Below, one piece after another: positions 15,548 to 24,808 of a DNA stretch of 37,500 nt (its first letter is position 1; every line of letters begins with the position of its first letter). The position numbers were made by a program, and so were the translations under genes. The DNA comes from Thiohalocapsa halophila (lineage in GTDB: Bacteria; Pseudomonadota; Gammaproteobacteria; Chromatiales; Chromatiaceae). Below the pieces are notes generated by a model that had not been told where the DNA came from, did not search any database, and saw nothing but the letters and a program-made list of their open reading frames with translations. The stretch covers positions 1 through 37,500 of the forward strand of contig NZ_NRRV01000031.1 of NCBI RefSeq assembly GCF_016583825.1, written 5' to 3'.

Positions 15548-15576
15548 AATATACTGATACTCCATCCCAGAGTCAA
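15548..15576 (-). promoter_or_regulatory. sigma-70 promoter of the 127-aa secreted protein gene
   Basis: On the minus strand TTGACT (15571-15576) and TATATT (15548-15553) are separated by exactly 17 bases. This is close to the consensus and sits in an AT-rich pocket. Transcription would start near 15541, leaving a leader of about 27 bases. Confidence 0.8.
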
Positions 15577-15661
15577 CGACTCGGATTTCTCCGAGCGCTG
15601 ACATTGGGCACGAAGACTGCTCTGTGCTTTCAGCGCAGGTCCGAGACGCGCAGAGCCGCCC

Positions 15662-16006
15662 CTAGGCCTCGGGGATCTGGATCACGGCGTGCTGCGGCGC
15701 CGTTTCCTGGTAGCGGCGCTGCTGCTCCGCCGTAGCCTCCTGCTGGTATTTGTCCTTCCACTCGCCGTAGGGCATGCCGTAGACGGCCTCGCGGGCTTCG
15801 TCATGGCTCATCGGGATGCCGCGCTCGCGGGCGGCGGCGAGGTACCACTTGGACAGGCAGTTGCGGCAGAAGCCGGCGAGGTTCATCAGGTCGATGTTCT
15901 GCACGTCGGTACGCTGCTGGAGGTGCGCGACGAGGCCGCGGAAGGCGGCCGCTTCGATGGCGATGCGGTCCTGCTCGGGGATCTGCTCGGGGATCTGCTC
16001 GGACAT
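15662..16006 (-). CDS. DUF1244 family protein
   Basis: The 114-residue protein carries the family core FRGLVAHLQQRTDVQNIDLMNLAGFCRNCLSKWYLAAA and EAREAVYGMPYGEWKDKYQ. DUF1244 proteins are small cytoplasmic proteins of proteobacteria with a conserved CRNCLSKW motif (possible metal or thiol site). Their function is not established. ATG 16004-16006 follows AGGAG. The N-terminus has an odd repeat, EQIPEQIPEQD, from duplicated 12-base units. The last residues (QHAVIQIPEA) are outside the conserved core. It is divergent from the PD-(D/E)XK-like gene. Confidence 0.9.
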   Translation of the reverse strand: MSEQIPEQIPEQDRIAIEAAAFRGLVAHLQQRTDVQNIDLMNLAGFCRNCLSKWYLAAARERGIPMSHDEAREAVYGMPYGEWKDKYQQEATAEQQRRYQETAPQHAVIQIPEA

Positions 16007-16109
16007 GGTGGCTCCTGTGGGCGCGACCGGTGGCCGCGGTTTGGTGGCTGTCGCTGACGGCGTTAGGATTGCGGGCAGCTCGCGCACGCACAATGGTGAC
16101 CTTCCCGCG

Positions 16110-16907
16110 ATGGTTGCAGAGACCGCCCTTCACCGCGTATCGCACCTGCTGGCACGCTGTGCCGGCAGTCATTCGGTGCTGCCGCCGACGGCGCTCTTCA
16201 ACGAGGGCTGGCTGCTGCGGTTGGTGCTGGATGGGCTCGAACAATGCGAGCCGGCAACGCTCACAGCGCAGGCGTCACACGCGCTCGGTTTTCTGCCCGG
16301 GGCGCACTGGTACTCAGAGGCGCTGCTGGCCTCGCGCTTCCTGCCGAGGCACCGGGCTGATCCGCTGGCGGAGTCCTTCACCCATGCCGACGGCCTCATC
16401 GGTCATTTCGACATCGCGCCCGGGCTGCGCGGCGAGGCGACGGTGGCCACCGGCGCGACCCAGCTGGTGGTCATCGAGGCGAAGCTCGGCGCCGGCCTTT
16501 CGTCCGGTGTCACCAATGCCCCCGGCTATGATCAGGCCGCCCGCAGCGCTGCATGCATTGCTCACATGCTGGCGGTTGCCAAGCGAACCCCGGCGCGCTT
16601 CGACCGTCTGGGGCTGTGCGTGCTAGCGCCCGCCGCGCGCATCGACGGCGGCGCGTTCGGCGATCTGGTGACAAAGCCCAGCATCGCTGCCAAGGTCGCC
16701 CGGCGCGTGGCGGCCTACGGCGGGGTGCATGATGCGTGGTACGAGGCATGGCTCGAGCCGACGCTCACGGCGCTCTGGGTAACGCTGCTGTCTTGGGAGT
16801 CCGTGCTGGACCACCTGGAAGCGGCGCAGCCCGACAGTCCGCAGGTACATGCTGGTCTGCGCGCCTTCTACGCAGAGTGTCTGCGCTGGAACCGGTTGGC
16901 GCCGTGA
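16110..16907 (+). CDS. PD-(D/E)XK nuclease-like protein of unknown function
   Basis: The 265-residue protein has features of the PD-(D/E)XK fold: WYSEALLASRF (Glu70), THADGLIGHFDI (Asp94, Asp101), then the strand QLVVIEAKLGAGLSSG with E123-A-K125, and a downstream YDQAARSAACIAHM helix with Gln142. This order (acid, acid, E-x-K, Q) matches nuclease domains of the restriction-endonuclease superfamily, but no specific family or target can be named. It stands alone between DUF1244 and ribD. ATG 16110 is used, as the residues upstream in the same frame do not look coding. Defence, repair or an inactive fold are all possible. Confidence 0.6.
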   Translation: MVAETALHRVSHLLARCAGSHSVLPPTALFNEGWLLRLVLDGLEQCEPATLTAQASHALGFLPGAHWYSEALLASRFLPRHRADPLAESFTHADGLIGHFDIAPGLRGEATVATGATQLVVIEAKLGAGLSSGVTNAPGYDQAARSAACIAHMLAVAKRTPARFDRLGLCVLAPAARIDGGAFGDLVTKPSIAAKVARRVAAYGGVHDAWYEAWLEPTLTALWVTLLSWESVLDHLEAAQPDSPQVHAGLRAFYAECLRWNRLAP

Positions 16908-16937
16908 TGGGCCTCGCCGCGGCGCCTCTGGTACCTC

Positions 16938-18074
16938 TCAGCCGGCGGGCGGCGCCCGGTGCAACATCAGGCGCAGGTCCGGCCCCACCCGCCGCAGGTC
17001 ATGGATGCGCAGCCCAAGGCGCTGCTCCATGCGCGCGATGCCGGGCAGGTGGAAGAGTCCGCGGGCGGCGTCGCCCATCAGGTGCGGCGCGAGGTAGAGC
17101 ACCAGCTCGTCCACCAGATTCAGGTCCATGGCCGCGCCGGCGAGCGTCGGGCCGGCCTCGATGAGCACTTCGTTGATCTCGCGCTCGGCCAGATAGCACA
17201 GCAGCAGATGCAGGTCCACGCGGCCGGCGGGGTCGGCGGGCAGCACGCAGACCTCGGCGCCGACGGCATTGGCGCGGGCGACGGCCTTGGGACTCTCCTC
17301 GCAGGTGGCGATGAGCGTGGCGCCGGGCAGGCTCAGCATGCGTGCTTCAAGGGGCATGCGCAGGCCGCTGTCCACCACCACCCGCAGGGGCTGGCGCGGC
17401 AGCTCGTCCGGCCACAGGGCCGGGAATTCGTCCTGCGCCAGGCGCACGTTCATGGACGGGTCGTCGGCGAGCACGGTGCCGATGCCGGTGATGACGGCCG
17501 AGGAGCGCGCGCGCAGCCGATGCACGTCGCGGCGGGCGTCGGCGGAGGTGATCCACTTGCTCTCGCCGCTGGCCATGGCGGTGCGCCCGTCGAGGCTGGC
17601 GGCGAGCTTGCAGCGAACATAGGGCAGGCCGCCGCGCATGCGCTGCTCGAAGCCCGGGTTCAGCCCGCGGGCGTCGGCCTCCAGCACGCCGGTGGTCACG
17701 TCCACGCCGGCGGCACGCAGCCGAGCCAGACCCTTGCCCCGCATCATGGGGTTCGGGTCCTCCATGCCGACGACGACGCGGGCGACGCCGGCCTCCAGCA
17801 GCGCATCGGTGCACGGCGGCGTGCGGCCGTGGTGGCAGCAGGGCTCCAGGGTGACGTAGGCCGTGGCGCCGCGGGCGCGCTCGCCGGCGGTGTCGATGGC
17901 ATTGCGCTCGGCGTGGGGCTCGCCGGCGCGGCGGTGATAGCCTTCGCCGACGATGTCCGCGTCCTGCACCAGCACGCAGCCGACGCGGGGGTTGGGGTCG
18001 GTGGTGTAGAGCCCACGGCGGGCCAGCACAATGGCGCGGGCCATCATGCGTGCGTCCTGATCCGCGGGGCTCAC
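16938..18074 (-). CDS. ribD: bifunctional riboflavin biosynthesis protein RibD (deaminase/reductase)
   Basis: The 378-residue enzyme has two domains. Residues 1-145 are a zinc-dependent deaminase with HAE (His54-Ala-Glu56) and [11 protein letters not shown] (Cys79, Cys88). Residues ~150-370 are the NADPH-dependent reductase ([48 protein letters not shown]). Together they convert 2,5-diamino-6-ribosylamino-4(3H)-pyrimidinone 5'-phosphate to the ribitylamino uracil precursor of riboflavin. It starts with GTG at 18072-18074, overlapping the nrdR stop by GTGA, the common nrdR-ribD arrangement. The rest of the rib operon (ribE, ribBA, ribH) is not downstream here, since a gene on the opposite strand follows. 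Confidence 0.95.
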   Translation of the reverse strand: MSPADQDARMMARAIVLARRGLYTTDPNPRVGCVLVQDADIVGEGYHRRAGEPHAERNAIDTAGERARGATAYVTLEPCCHHGRTPPCTDALLEAGVARVVVGMEDPNPMMRGKGLARLRAAGVDVTTGVLEADARGLNPGFEQRMRGGLPYVRCKLAASLDGRTAMASGESKWITSADARRDVHRLRARSSAVITGIGTVLADDPSMNVRLAQDEFPALWPDELPRQPLRVVVDSGLRMPLEARMLSLPGATLIATCEESPKAVARANAVGAEVCVLPADPAGRVDLHLLLCYLAEREINEVLIEAGPTLAGAAMDLNLVDELVLYLAPHLMGDAARGLFHLPGIARMEQRLGLRIHDLRRVGPDLRLMLHRAPPAG

Positions 18075-18610
18075 GGCTTGTCTTTGTTGGCTGCTGGGTC
18101 GGGTACCGGGTCCAGCCCGGCGAGGAGGTCGAGCTGGGCCTTTTTCTCCGCGGCCGTGGGCTGGCGCTCCAGGCGCTCGATCTCCTCGCGGAAGGCGGCG
18201 ACGTCCTCGAACTCCCGGTAGACGGAGGCAAAGCGCACGTAGGCCACCTGGTCCAGCTCGCGCAGCTCGTCCATCACCAGCTCGCCGATGCGCCGGCTGC
18301 TGACCTCCCCTTCGCCGCTGCCGAGCAGCTTGCGATTGATGTGGGAGACGGCGGCGTCGATCTGCTCGGTGCTGATGGGCCGCTTTTCGGCGGCGCGCAT
18401 GATGCCGGAGCGCAGCTTGCGCCCGTCGAAGGGCACGCGGCTGCCGTCGCGCTTGACTACCCGGGGCAGGTTCAGCTCCGCGCCCTCGTAGGTGGTGAAG
18501 CGCTCGTTGCAGACCACGCAGCGCCGGCGACGGCGCACCTGGTCGCCGTCGCCGGACAGCCGCGAGTCCACCACCTTGGTGTCCTGGGCGCCGCAGAAGG
18601 GACAGCGCAT
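18071..18610 (-). CDS. nrdR: transcriptional repressor NrdR
   Basis: The 179-residue protein has the zinc ribbon [18 protein letters not shown]...[16 protein letters not shown] at the N-terminus and an ATP-cone domain ([29 protein letters not shown]) after it. NrdR senses ATP/dATP and represses ribonucleotide reductase genes. The C-terminal ~25 residues ([29 protein letters not shown]) extend beyond the usual end. It overlaps ribD by four bases and follows glyA by 52 bases on the same strand. Confidence 0.96.
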   Translation of the reverse strand: MRCPFCGAQDTKVVDSRLSGDGDQVRRRRRCVVCNERFTTYEGAELNLPRVVKRDGSRVPFDGRKLRSGIMRAAEKRPISTEQIDAAVSHINRKLLGSGEGEVSSRRIGELVMDELRELDQVAYVRFASVYREFEDVAAFREEIERLERQPTAAEKKAQLDLLAGLDPVPDPAANKDKP

Positions 18611-18662
18611 GGACGGGCGACTCCCGGACGGATCGGGCGCTGGACAGCCCGCAGGACGATGA

Positions 18663-19928
18663 TCAGGCGGCGGCCTGCCGGTACACGGGGAAGCGTGCGC
18701 ACAGGGCGAGCACCTGGCCCTTCACCTGCTCGATGGTGGCGGCATCGCCGCGGGCATCGATGACGTCGCACATCCAGCCGGCGAGCTGCTTGGCCTCGTC
18801 CAGGCCGAAGCCGCGGGTGGTGATGGCCGGCGTGCCGACACGGATGCCGCTGGTGACGAAGGGCGACTGCGGGTCGTTGGGCACGGCGTTCTTGTTGACC
18901 GTGATGTTGGCCGCACCCAGCCAGGCGTCCACGTCCTTGCCGGTGAGGCCCTGCTCGATGAAGCTCACCAGGAAGAGGTGGTCGTCGGTGCCGCGGGAGA
19001 CCACGTCGTAACCGCGGGACAGGAACACCTCCGCCATGGCCTGGGCGTTCATGATGACCTGGCGCTGATAGTCCTTGAAGCCGGGCTCCATGGCCTCCTT
19101 GAAGGCGACGGCCTTGGCGGCGATGACGTGCATCAGCGGGCCGCCCTGGGTGCCCGGGAACACCAGGGAGTTGAACTTCTTGGCGAGCTCCGGGTTTTCC
19201 TTGGCGAGGATCAGCCCGCCGCGGGGGCCGCGCAGGGTCTTGTGCGTGGTGGTGGTGACCACGTCGGCGATGGGCACTGGATTCGGATAGACGCCGGCGG
19301 CCACCAGGCCCGCGATGTGCGCCATGTCCACCAAGAGATAGGCGCCGACGCTGTCGGCGATGTCGCGGAAGCGCTGCCAGTCCACAACCCGGGAGTAGGC
19401 CGAGAAGCCGGCGATGATCATGCGCGGCTTGTGCTCGCGGGCCAAGGCTTCGACCTGCTCGTAGTCGATCTCGCCGGTGTCGGCGTGGATACCGTACTGC
19501 ACCGCGTTGTAGAGCTTGCCGGAGAAGTTGGGCTTGGCGCCGTGGGTGAGGTGTCCGCCGTCGGCGAGGCTCATGCCGAGCACGGTGTCGCCGGGCTGGC
19601 ACAGCGCCATGAACACCGCCGCGTTGGCCTGGGAGCCGGAGTGCGGCTGGACATTGGCATAGGCGGCGCCGAAGAGCTGCTTGGCGCGCTCGATGGCCAG
19701 ATTCTCCGCGACGTCCACGTACTCGCAGCCGCCGTAGTAGCGCTTGGCCGGATAGCCCTCGGCGTACTTGTTGGTGAGCACGGTGCCCTGCGCCTCCATG
19801 ACCCGCGGGCTCGCGTAGTTCTCGGATGCGATCAGCTCGACGTGCTCCTCCTGCCGGCGCTCCTCGTCGCGGATCGCCCGGGCGAGCTCATCGTCGTAGC
19901 CTGTGATCTGCATGTCGGTGTCGAACAT
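18663..19928 (-). CDS. glyA: serine hydroxymethyltransferase
   Basis: The 421-residue PLP enzyme converts serine and tetrahydrofolate to glycine and 5,10-methylene-THF. Visible signatures are [43 protein letters not shown], and the PLP-lysine motif [16 protein letters not shown] (Lys230). ATG 19926-19928 follows GGAGG. The frame is open further upstream but that part overlaps the leader and tRNA region and is not coding. It forms glyA-nrdR-ribD with the next two genes. Confidence 0.97.
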   Translation of the reverse strand: MFDTDMQITGYDDELARAIRDEERRQEEHVELIASENYASPRVMEAQGTVLTNKYAEGYPAKRYYGGCEYVDVAENLAIERAKQLFGAAYANVQPHSGSQANAAVFMALCQPGDTVLGMSLADGGHLTHGAKPNFSGKLYNAVQYGIHADTGEIDYEQVEALAREHKPRMIIAGFSAYSRVVDWQRFRDIADSVGAYLLVDMAHIAGLVAAGVYPNPVPIADVVTTTTHKTLRGPRGGLILAKENPELAKKFNSLVFPGTQGGPLMHVIAAKAVAFKEAMEPGFKDYQRQVIMNAQAMAEVFLSRGYDVVSRGTDDHLFLVSFIEQGLTGKDVDAWLGAANITVNKNAVPNDPQSPFVTSGIRVGTPAITTRGFGLDEAKQLAGWMCDVIDARGDAATIEQVKGQVLALCARFPVYRQAAA

Positions 19929-20125
19929 GGGGTTGCCTCCGTGGGTCTGATTGAGAGGGGATGGTGGCAGCCGCCGCGCCGGGATCACCCTGTGGTGGGT
20001 CACCGGGGCAATCTGCCAACGCCAGTGCCGGGGTTGGGACAGTGGGCCGTCATCGTGGTTTCGGCCTGCGCCCGGGCTCCGGTGCGTGCATCCAGCACGG
20101 CGTGCAAGAGCGGGCAGGAGCGGGT

Positions 20126-20216
<91 letters not shown>

Positions 20217-20604
20217 GAGCGGATGCCGCGCCGACGCCTTGGCCTGTCGCCGAGCACAAGCCCTTGGCACCGGGCTGCGCCAGGCGTGGCTGCGACGGCT
20301 GCGGTCAGGTTGGCGCTGCCTTGAGCCCAGGCTTGGGGCCCGTGCTTGGAGCCTAGGCTCCGGAGGACCCACGCTTGGGGACCCCCCGCTTGGAGACCCC
20401 AGCCAAGCGCCTTGGCGCGGAACATTGAGAATGCCGTGGTCGCCCACATCAACGCCTTAGGGTAACCCAAACCGGCGCCGATCACGACCCCCGGCGCTCG
20501 CCACACTAGCCGCGCCTCGACCATGCTAAGGCTCTTCAGCGCGCGAGCGGGCTTGCAAGCGCCGGCCACTTGGGTATGCTGCGGCTGCAATCGGGCTGTG
20601 CCCA
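20217..20604. other. intergenic region with imperfect GCTTGGGG repeats
   Basis: No gene is visible. 20310-20415 contains several imperfect copies of GCTTGGGGNCC (GGCTTGGGGCCC, GTGCTTGGAGCC, ACGCTTGGGGACC, CCGCTTGGAGACC) with a palindromic core GGAGCCTAGGCTCC at 20349-20362. Translated frames here are low-complexity artefacts. The yccA promoter lies at the right end of this stretch. Confidence 0.55.
20553..20580 (+). promoter_or_regulatory. possible promoter of yccA
   Basis: TTGCAA (20553-20558) and TATGCT (20575-20580) are separated by 16 bases, about 90 bases upstream of the yccA start. The -35 matches the consensus in four of six positions. This is a pattern match only. Confidence 0.4.
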
Positions 20605-20667
20605 GTGTCTAATGTTGCACGGCCCCGGCCGTTTTCCAACCGAAACTTGAGGAGTGAGTCATCAACC

Positions 20668-21333
20668 ATGGCTAACCAGTACTCAGTTGCGCAGACCAGA
20701 CAGGACGTGCTCGCCACCAATAAGGTGCTGAAGAACACGTACATGCTGCTGGCGGCGACCCTCGGCTTCAGCGCGCTGACCGCGATGATCTCCATGGCGC
20801 TTGCCATGCCGCCGTGGGTCTACATGGCATCGGTGATCGTCGCGATGGTGCTCGGCATCTTCGTGCTGCCGCGCACCGCCGAGTCCGCAGCGGGCATCGG
20901 CGTCATCTTCGGCATCACCGGCCTGCTGGGCTTCGGGCTCGGGTCCATCCTGAGCATGTATCTGGCCCTGCCCAACGGCCCGAGCATCATCGCCACCGCC
21001 TTCGGCGGCACGGCGCTGATCTTCCTGGGCCTGTCCGGCTATGCCTTGACCAGCAAGACGGACTTCAGCTTCATGGGCGGGTTCCTGTTCGCCGGCATGA
21101 TGGTGGTGGTCATCGCCATCGTCGCGAATCTCTTCCTGAGCATGCCGGCGCTGTCGCTGGCCATCTCCGGCGCCATCATCTTGCTGATGAGCGGGTTCAT
21201 CCTGTTCGACACCAGCCGGATCAAGAGCGGCCAAGAGACCAACTACATCATGGCCACCTACGGCATCTACCTCAGCATCTTCAACATCTTCATCAGCCTG
21301 TTGCAGATCCTGGGGATCATGGGCGACGAATAG
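20668..21333 (+). CDS. yccA: Bax inhibitor-1/YccA family inner-membrane protein
   Basis: The 221-residue protein has seven hydrophobic segments and the family features NTYMLLAATLGFSALTAM near the N-terminus, SGYALTSKTDFSFMGGFLFAG in the middle, and SGFILFDTSRIK...NYIMATYGIYLSIFNIFISLLQILG at the C-terminus. YccA relatives modulate the FtsH protease in the inner membrane. ATG 20668 is chosen because MANQYSVAQ is the usual start of the family. GAGGAG lies 13 bases upstream. It is followed by an intrinsic terminator. Confidence 0.94.
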   Translation: MANQYSVAQTRQDVLATNKVLKNTYMLLAATLGFSALTAMISMALAMPPWVYMASVIVAMVLGIFVLPRTAESAAGIGVIFGITGLLGFGLGSILSMYLALPNGPSIIATAFGGTALIFLGLSGYALTSKTDFSFMGGFLFAGMMVVVIAIVANLFLSMPALSLAISGAIILLMSGFILFDTSRIKSGQETNYIMATYGIYLSIFNIFISLLQILGIMGDE

Positions 21334-21379
21334 GCTGCTCGTCGCGGGCACTGCGGTGCCCGCGCCACAGAGCCCTGAT

Positions 21380-21408
21380 GCCCGGCCCCGCGCCGGGCTT
21401 TCTTTTTT
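21380..21408 (+). terminator. intrinsic terminator of yccA
   Basis: GCCCGGC and GCCGGGC form a 7-bp GC stem with a CCCGC loop, followed directly by TTTCTTTTTT. It is 47 bases after the yccA stop. Confidence 0.9.
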
Positions 21409-21445
21409 GCCACCTTCTCCACAGGATCACAGGGGGGATCTCGCC

Positions 21446-21631
21446 ATGGAGCTGTTTCTGAAGATCGCCGCCGCCGGCGTCTTGATCATGCTGCTGTTCT
21501 ACCTATGGCCCGCCTTCAAGCAGTGGCAGGAGCACGGGCCCAAGGCCGAGAAGGGTGACTGGCAAGCGGCCATCCTGCCCTTGGCGGCCGTGGTGGGCTT
21601 GGTGGTTGTGCTGATCCTGCTGGTGCGATGA
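21446..21631 (+). CDS. small two-helix membrane protein (61 aa)
   Basis: The 61-residue product has two hydrophobic segments (LKIAAAGVLIMLLFYLW and AAILPLAAVVGLVVVLILLV) around a short charged loop (KQWQEHGPKAEKGDW). An AGGGGGGA ribosome-binding site precedes ATG 21446. It sits between the yccA terminator and asnB. I do not recognise a named family. Small proteins with this shape are found next to yccA-like genes, but I infer no function. Confidence 0.75.
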   Translation: MELFLKIAAAGVLIMLLFYLWPAFKQWQEHGPKAEKGDWQAAILPLAAVVGLVVVLILLVR

Positions 21632-21684
21632 CCCGAGGCAGCGCGAAGCGGCCACCCGTTCTCGCCGTCGGCTGATCAGCCCAG

Positions 21685-23538
21685 ATGTGCGGCATCGCCG
21701 GTTGTGTCGGCCCCGGTGCCAGTGATCGCGAAGCGACGCTCGCCGCGATGCTGGAGCAACTGACACACCGCGGTCCGGACCACCGCGGCACCCTGCTCCA
21801 GGGTGCCTTCGCACTCGGCCACCAGCGCCTGAGCATCATCGACATCTCCGCCGCCGCGCACCAGCCCATGCTGAGCGCCGACGGCCGCCACGCCCTGGTC
21901 TACAACGGCGAGCTCTATAACTACCGGGAGCTGCGCACCGAGCTCGCCGCCGCCGGCGTCGGCTTCCGCACCGACAGCGACACCGAGGTGGTCCTTGCCG
22001 CCTGGCGGCATTGGGGGACGGACTGCCTGCGGCGTTTCAACGGCATGTTTGCCTTTGCCATCGCCGACTTGGCGAGCGGCAACTTGCTCGCGGCGCGCGA
22101 TCGCTTCGGCATCAAGCCGCTGCACTATGCCGTGACCCCCGACGGCCTGTGCTTCGCCTCCGAGGTCAAGGCTCTCACCGCCGTACTACCGGCGGCGCCG
22201 GTCTTCCGGCGCGAGAAGCTCGCCGAGCTGCTGTTGTACCGCGAGGCCATCCGGCAGGACCTGCTGGAGGGCATCCATGCGCTGGAGCCTGGGCACCTGC
22301 TGACCCTGAGCGGCGGCGACCCGGCGACACTGCAGGTGCGGCGCTGGTTCCATGTCGCCGAGCTCCCGGACCCCGCGCGCGCAGCGGCCTTGGCCGGTCT
22401 GAGCGATGAGGCCCGGCTGGACGCCCTGGAGCAAGTCCTCCAGGACAGCGTCGAGCGCCACCTGGTGAGCGACGTGCCCGTCGGCAGCCTCTGCTCCGGC
22501 GGCGTGGACTCGTCGCTGATGACGGCCTTCGCCTGCCGGCTGCGCCCGGACGTGAGCGTCTACCACGTGGACATCGCCGACCATTCCGAGCGGCGCTGGG
22601 CGGAGCAAGTGGCGCGGCACCTCGACATCGACATCCACTATTACCGGCTCACGCGCGAGCGCTATCTGGCCGGCTACATCGCGGCCATCTGGTACAACGA
22701 CGCTCCGCTGACCCATCCGCAGAACGTCCCCATCGAGCGCGTCAGCGCCCTCGCGCGGGAGCACGGCTGCAAGGTCTTGCTCGCCGGTGAAGGCGCCGAC
22801 GAGGGCTTCGGGGGCTACGACTGGCGCTATCGCATCCGCTGGAACTGGCTGCGACTGGCGCGGCGCACCGGCCTTCTGGCCAAGCTCTACCGCAAGGGCC
22901 TTTTCGCCCTCACCGGACTGTGGCTGACGCGCCCGCGGGACGACTTCCTGTTCCGCGCCTGGGCCAATCCGACAGACGTGCTGGAGCAGGTCGCCGACGG
23001 TGGTTTCCGCGCCGCGCTGGAGCACGACTGCCGCGCCGCCTACGACTTCATCGACGCCGCCGCCGACCGCGAGGTCCAGGCGGCCATGGCTGCGGATTAC
23101 CGGGACTACATCGGCGCCATCGTCCATCAGCAGGACCGCGCCAGCATGCAGGCGGGGATCGAGTCACGGGTGCCCTTCCTGGACATCGAGGTGGCCCGGC
23201 TCGCGGCGAACCTACCGCTGGCCGACAAGCTCACGCGGCGCGAGTCGAAGCGGTTGATCAAGGCCCTGGCCCGGCGTCACTTGCCGCGGACAGTCGTGGA
23301 GCGCACCAAGATCGGCTTCGCGAGCCCGGCGGCGGACTATGTGCGCTCCCTGGGCGATGCCTGCTTCGTCGACGGCTTCCTGGCTCGGGAAGGCGTGCTC
23401 AGCCTCGCCGAGACCCGCCGCCTGTTGGCGCGGGACCCGGGCAACTTCACGCACATGCTCTACGGCCTGGAGCTCTGGGGGCGGATGTTCTGCTGGGGCG
23501 AGACACCGGCGGCGCTCAGCGCGCGCTACATCGGCTGA
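21685..23538 (+). CDS. asnB: glutamine-hydrolysing asparagine synthetase-type amidotransferase
   Basis: The 617-residue protein starts MCGIAGCVG, so Cys2 is the glutaminase nucleophile. The class II glutamine amidotransferase domain (RGPDHRGT, YNGELYNYRELR, ARDRFGIKPL) runs to about residue 200. The ATP-pyrophosphatase domain follows with SGGVDSS (about 270-276) and GEGADEGFGGYDWRY. Asparagine synthetase makes Asn from Asp and Gln. In polysaccharide clusters, relatives such as WbpS amidate uronic-acid sugars instead, and this cluster has CapA and glycosyltransferase genes. Biochemical role is therefore open between Asn synthesis and sugar amidation. The ATG directly precedes Cys2, so the start is certain. 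Confidence 0.92.
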   Translation: MCGIAGCVGPGASDREATLAAMLEQLTHRGPDHRGTLLQGAFALGHQRLSIIDISAAAHQPMLSADGRHALVYNGELYNYRELRTELAAAGVGFRTDSDTEVVLAAWRHWGTDCLRRFNGMFAFAIADLASGNLLAARDRFGIKPLHYAVTPDGLCFASEVKALTAVLPAAPVFRREKLAELLLYREAIRQDLLEGIHALEPGHLLTLSGGDPATLQVRRWFHVAELPDPARAAALAGLSDEARLDALEQVLQDSVERHLVSDVPVGSLCSGGVDSSLMTAFACRLRPDVSVYHVDIADHSERRWAEQVARHLDIDIHYYRLTRERYLAGYIAAIWYNDAPLTHPQNVPIERVSALAREHGCKVLLAGEGADEGFGGYDWRYRIRWNWLRLARRTGLLAKLYRKGLFALTGLWLTRPRDDFLFRAWANPTDVLEQVADGGFRAALEHDCRAAYDFIDAAADREVQAAMAADYRDYIGAIVHQQDRASMQAGIESRVPFLDIEVARLAANLPLADKLTRRESKRLIKALARRHLPRTVVERTKIGFASPAADYVRSLGDACFVDGFLAREGVLSLAETRRLLARDPGNFTHMLYGLELWGRMFCWGETPAALSARYIG

Positions 23539-23570
23539 GGCACAGGGCCAACAGCCCCACCACAGCCGGG

Positions 23571-24776
23571 TCAACGCTGTTGGAAGAAGGACTCGCCGTC
23601 GTAGCTCAGCACGGCGCCGTCGGTGACCACTTGCTGCAAGCGGATGCCTTCCCGGCTCCTTTGTCCCTCTGAGAGCTTGCGGCCATTGATATAGACGAAG
23701 CGCCGCTGCGGGTCGTCGTTGTAGACGTGCACGGTCATGGAGAACGGCGGCAGCCGGTTGCGCAGGTCCAGCGACGGCCGTGCCGGGCGTGCCATCGCCT
23801 GCGGCTCGGGTCGCAGCGCTTTGAGGCCCGGCGGTTCCGGCAGCGGCGGGGGCTTGGCCGCAGCGCGCTTGAGGGCATCGGGATCGCGCTTGCGCACCAG
23901 CTCTTTGAAGGCCTCGATCTCGGCGAGCACGTCATCGGGCACAGGCGCGCGCTCGCGATCGGCCCCGGAACGGGACAAGGGCTCGTCGGGCGCCGGCGGC
24001 GTTGGCAGGGACTGCGAATCCCCACTCGGCGAGTCTACCGATGCCGACACGCGCTCACCGTCGCCGAGCACGGCCCGGCGCAGCTCCTCGGCGCCCCGCG
24101 GCAAGGGCTCGCCCGGCCCGGCCCGGGCGGGCACGACGATTACCTCCGGCTCGATACTCAAGCCCTCGGCGGTGTCGAGGGGCCCTGGAGGATTGGTCGC
24201 GCCGGCGGGGGGCGCCCGGGCTGACTGGGTCTCCGCCGCGGCAGAGACTCCGGGCGGCAGCGAGGATTCGGCCGGGGTCGGGGCGGCGCCGGCCTGTGCG
24301 GCGGTGTGCGGCGGCGCTTGGGGTACAGCGCCCGCGGGCTGCCCGGTGGCGGGCTCGGCACTGTCTGCGGCCGCCTGCCGCGCAGCGAGCTCGGGCGGCG
24401 GCTGAGGGGTCGCCGCCGGATCGAGAAAGCCCGGGCGAGCGCTTGCCGGCTGGTCGGCGTCCGCGGGCTCCGGGCCGGCGGTGCGCGCAGCGGCCGCGGG
24501 CTCGGGCGCGCGCGGGTCTTCGGTCGTCGGCGCCGGCTGTGCCAGTGTCGCCGACTCGGCGACGATGTCCGCCGGCGGCCCGTCGCTCAGACCGCGCAGC
24601 ACCAAAAAGCCGGCGGTAGCGGCGGCGGCGAGCCCCGCCAGCAGACCTAGATAAGCCCAGGGATAACGACGGGGACTCTGCATGGGCACGTCGACCCCGA
24701 AGCCCTCCACCCGCGGCACGTGGCCGAGCTCGCGGTCGCTCTGGGATTTTTTCAGGGCTTCGAGGATATAGGACAT
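23571..24776 (-). CDS. gspB: GspB-like type II secretion assembly protein
   Basis: The 401-residue protein begins MSYILEALKKSQSDREL, the typical GspB/ExeB start. It has one membrane helix (WAYLGLLAGLAAAATAGFLVL, residues ~41-61), then a very long Ala/Pro-rich periplasmic linker. It ends in the conserved GspB domain (FSMTVHVYNDDPQRRFVYINGRKL, LQQVVTDGAVLSYDG). GspA and GspB help the secretin pore pass the cell wall. The gene starts 33 bases after the stop of the gspA/exeA-like gene. ATG 24774-24776 is used. The frame is open for seven more codons. The linker is unusually long, which may suit a thick or distant cell wall. Confidence 0.9.
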   Translation of the reverse strand: MSYILEALKKSQSDRELGHVPRVEGFGVDVPMQSPRRYPWAYLGLLAGLAAAATAGFLVLRGLSDGPPADIVAESATLAQPAPTTEDPRAPEPAAAARTAGPEPADADQPASARPGFLDPAATPQPPPELAARQAAADSAEPATGQPAGAVPQAPPHTAAQAGAAPTPAESSLPPGVSAAAETQSARAPPAGATNPPGPLDTAEGLSIEPEVIVVPARAGPGEPLPRGAEELRRAVLGDGERVSASVDSPSGDSQSLPTPPAPDEPLSRSGADRERAPVPDDVLAEIEAFKELVRKRDPDALKRAAAKPPPLPEPPGLKALRPEPQAMARPARPSLDLRNRLPPFSMTVHVYNDDPQRRFVYINGRKLSEGQRSREGIRLQQVVTDGAVLSYDGESFFQQR

Positions 24777-24808
24777 GGGCTCGACGTCGGACCCCAATGA
24801 CGCGGCGG

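Noticed and set aside
19929..20125. possible riboswitch in front of glyA
   Set aside because: I looked for glycine- or folate-sensing aptamer features but saw no convincing conserved core.
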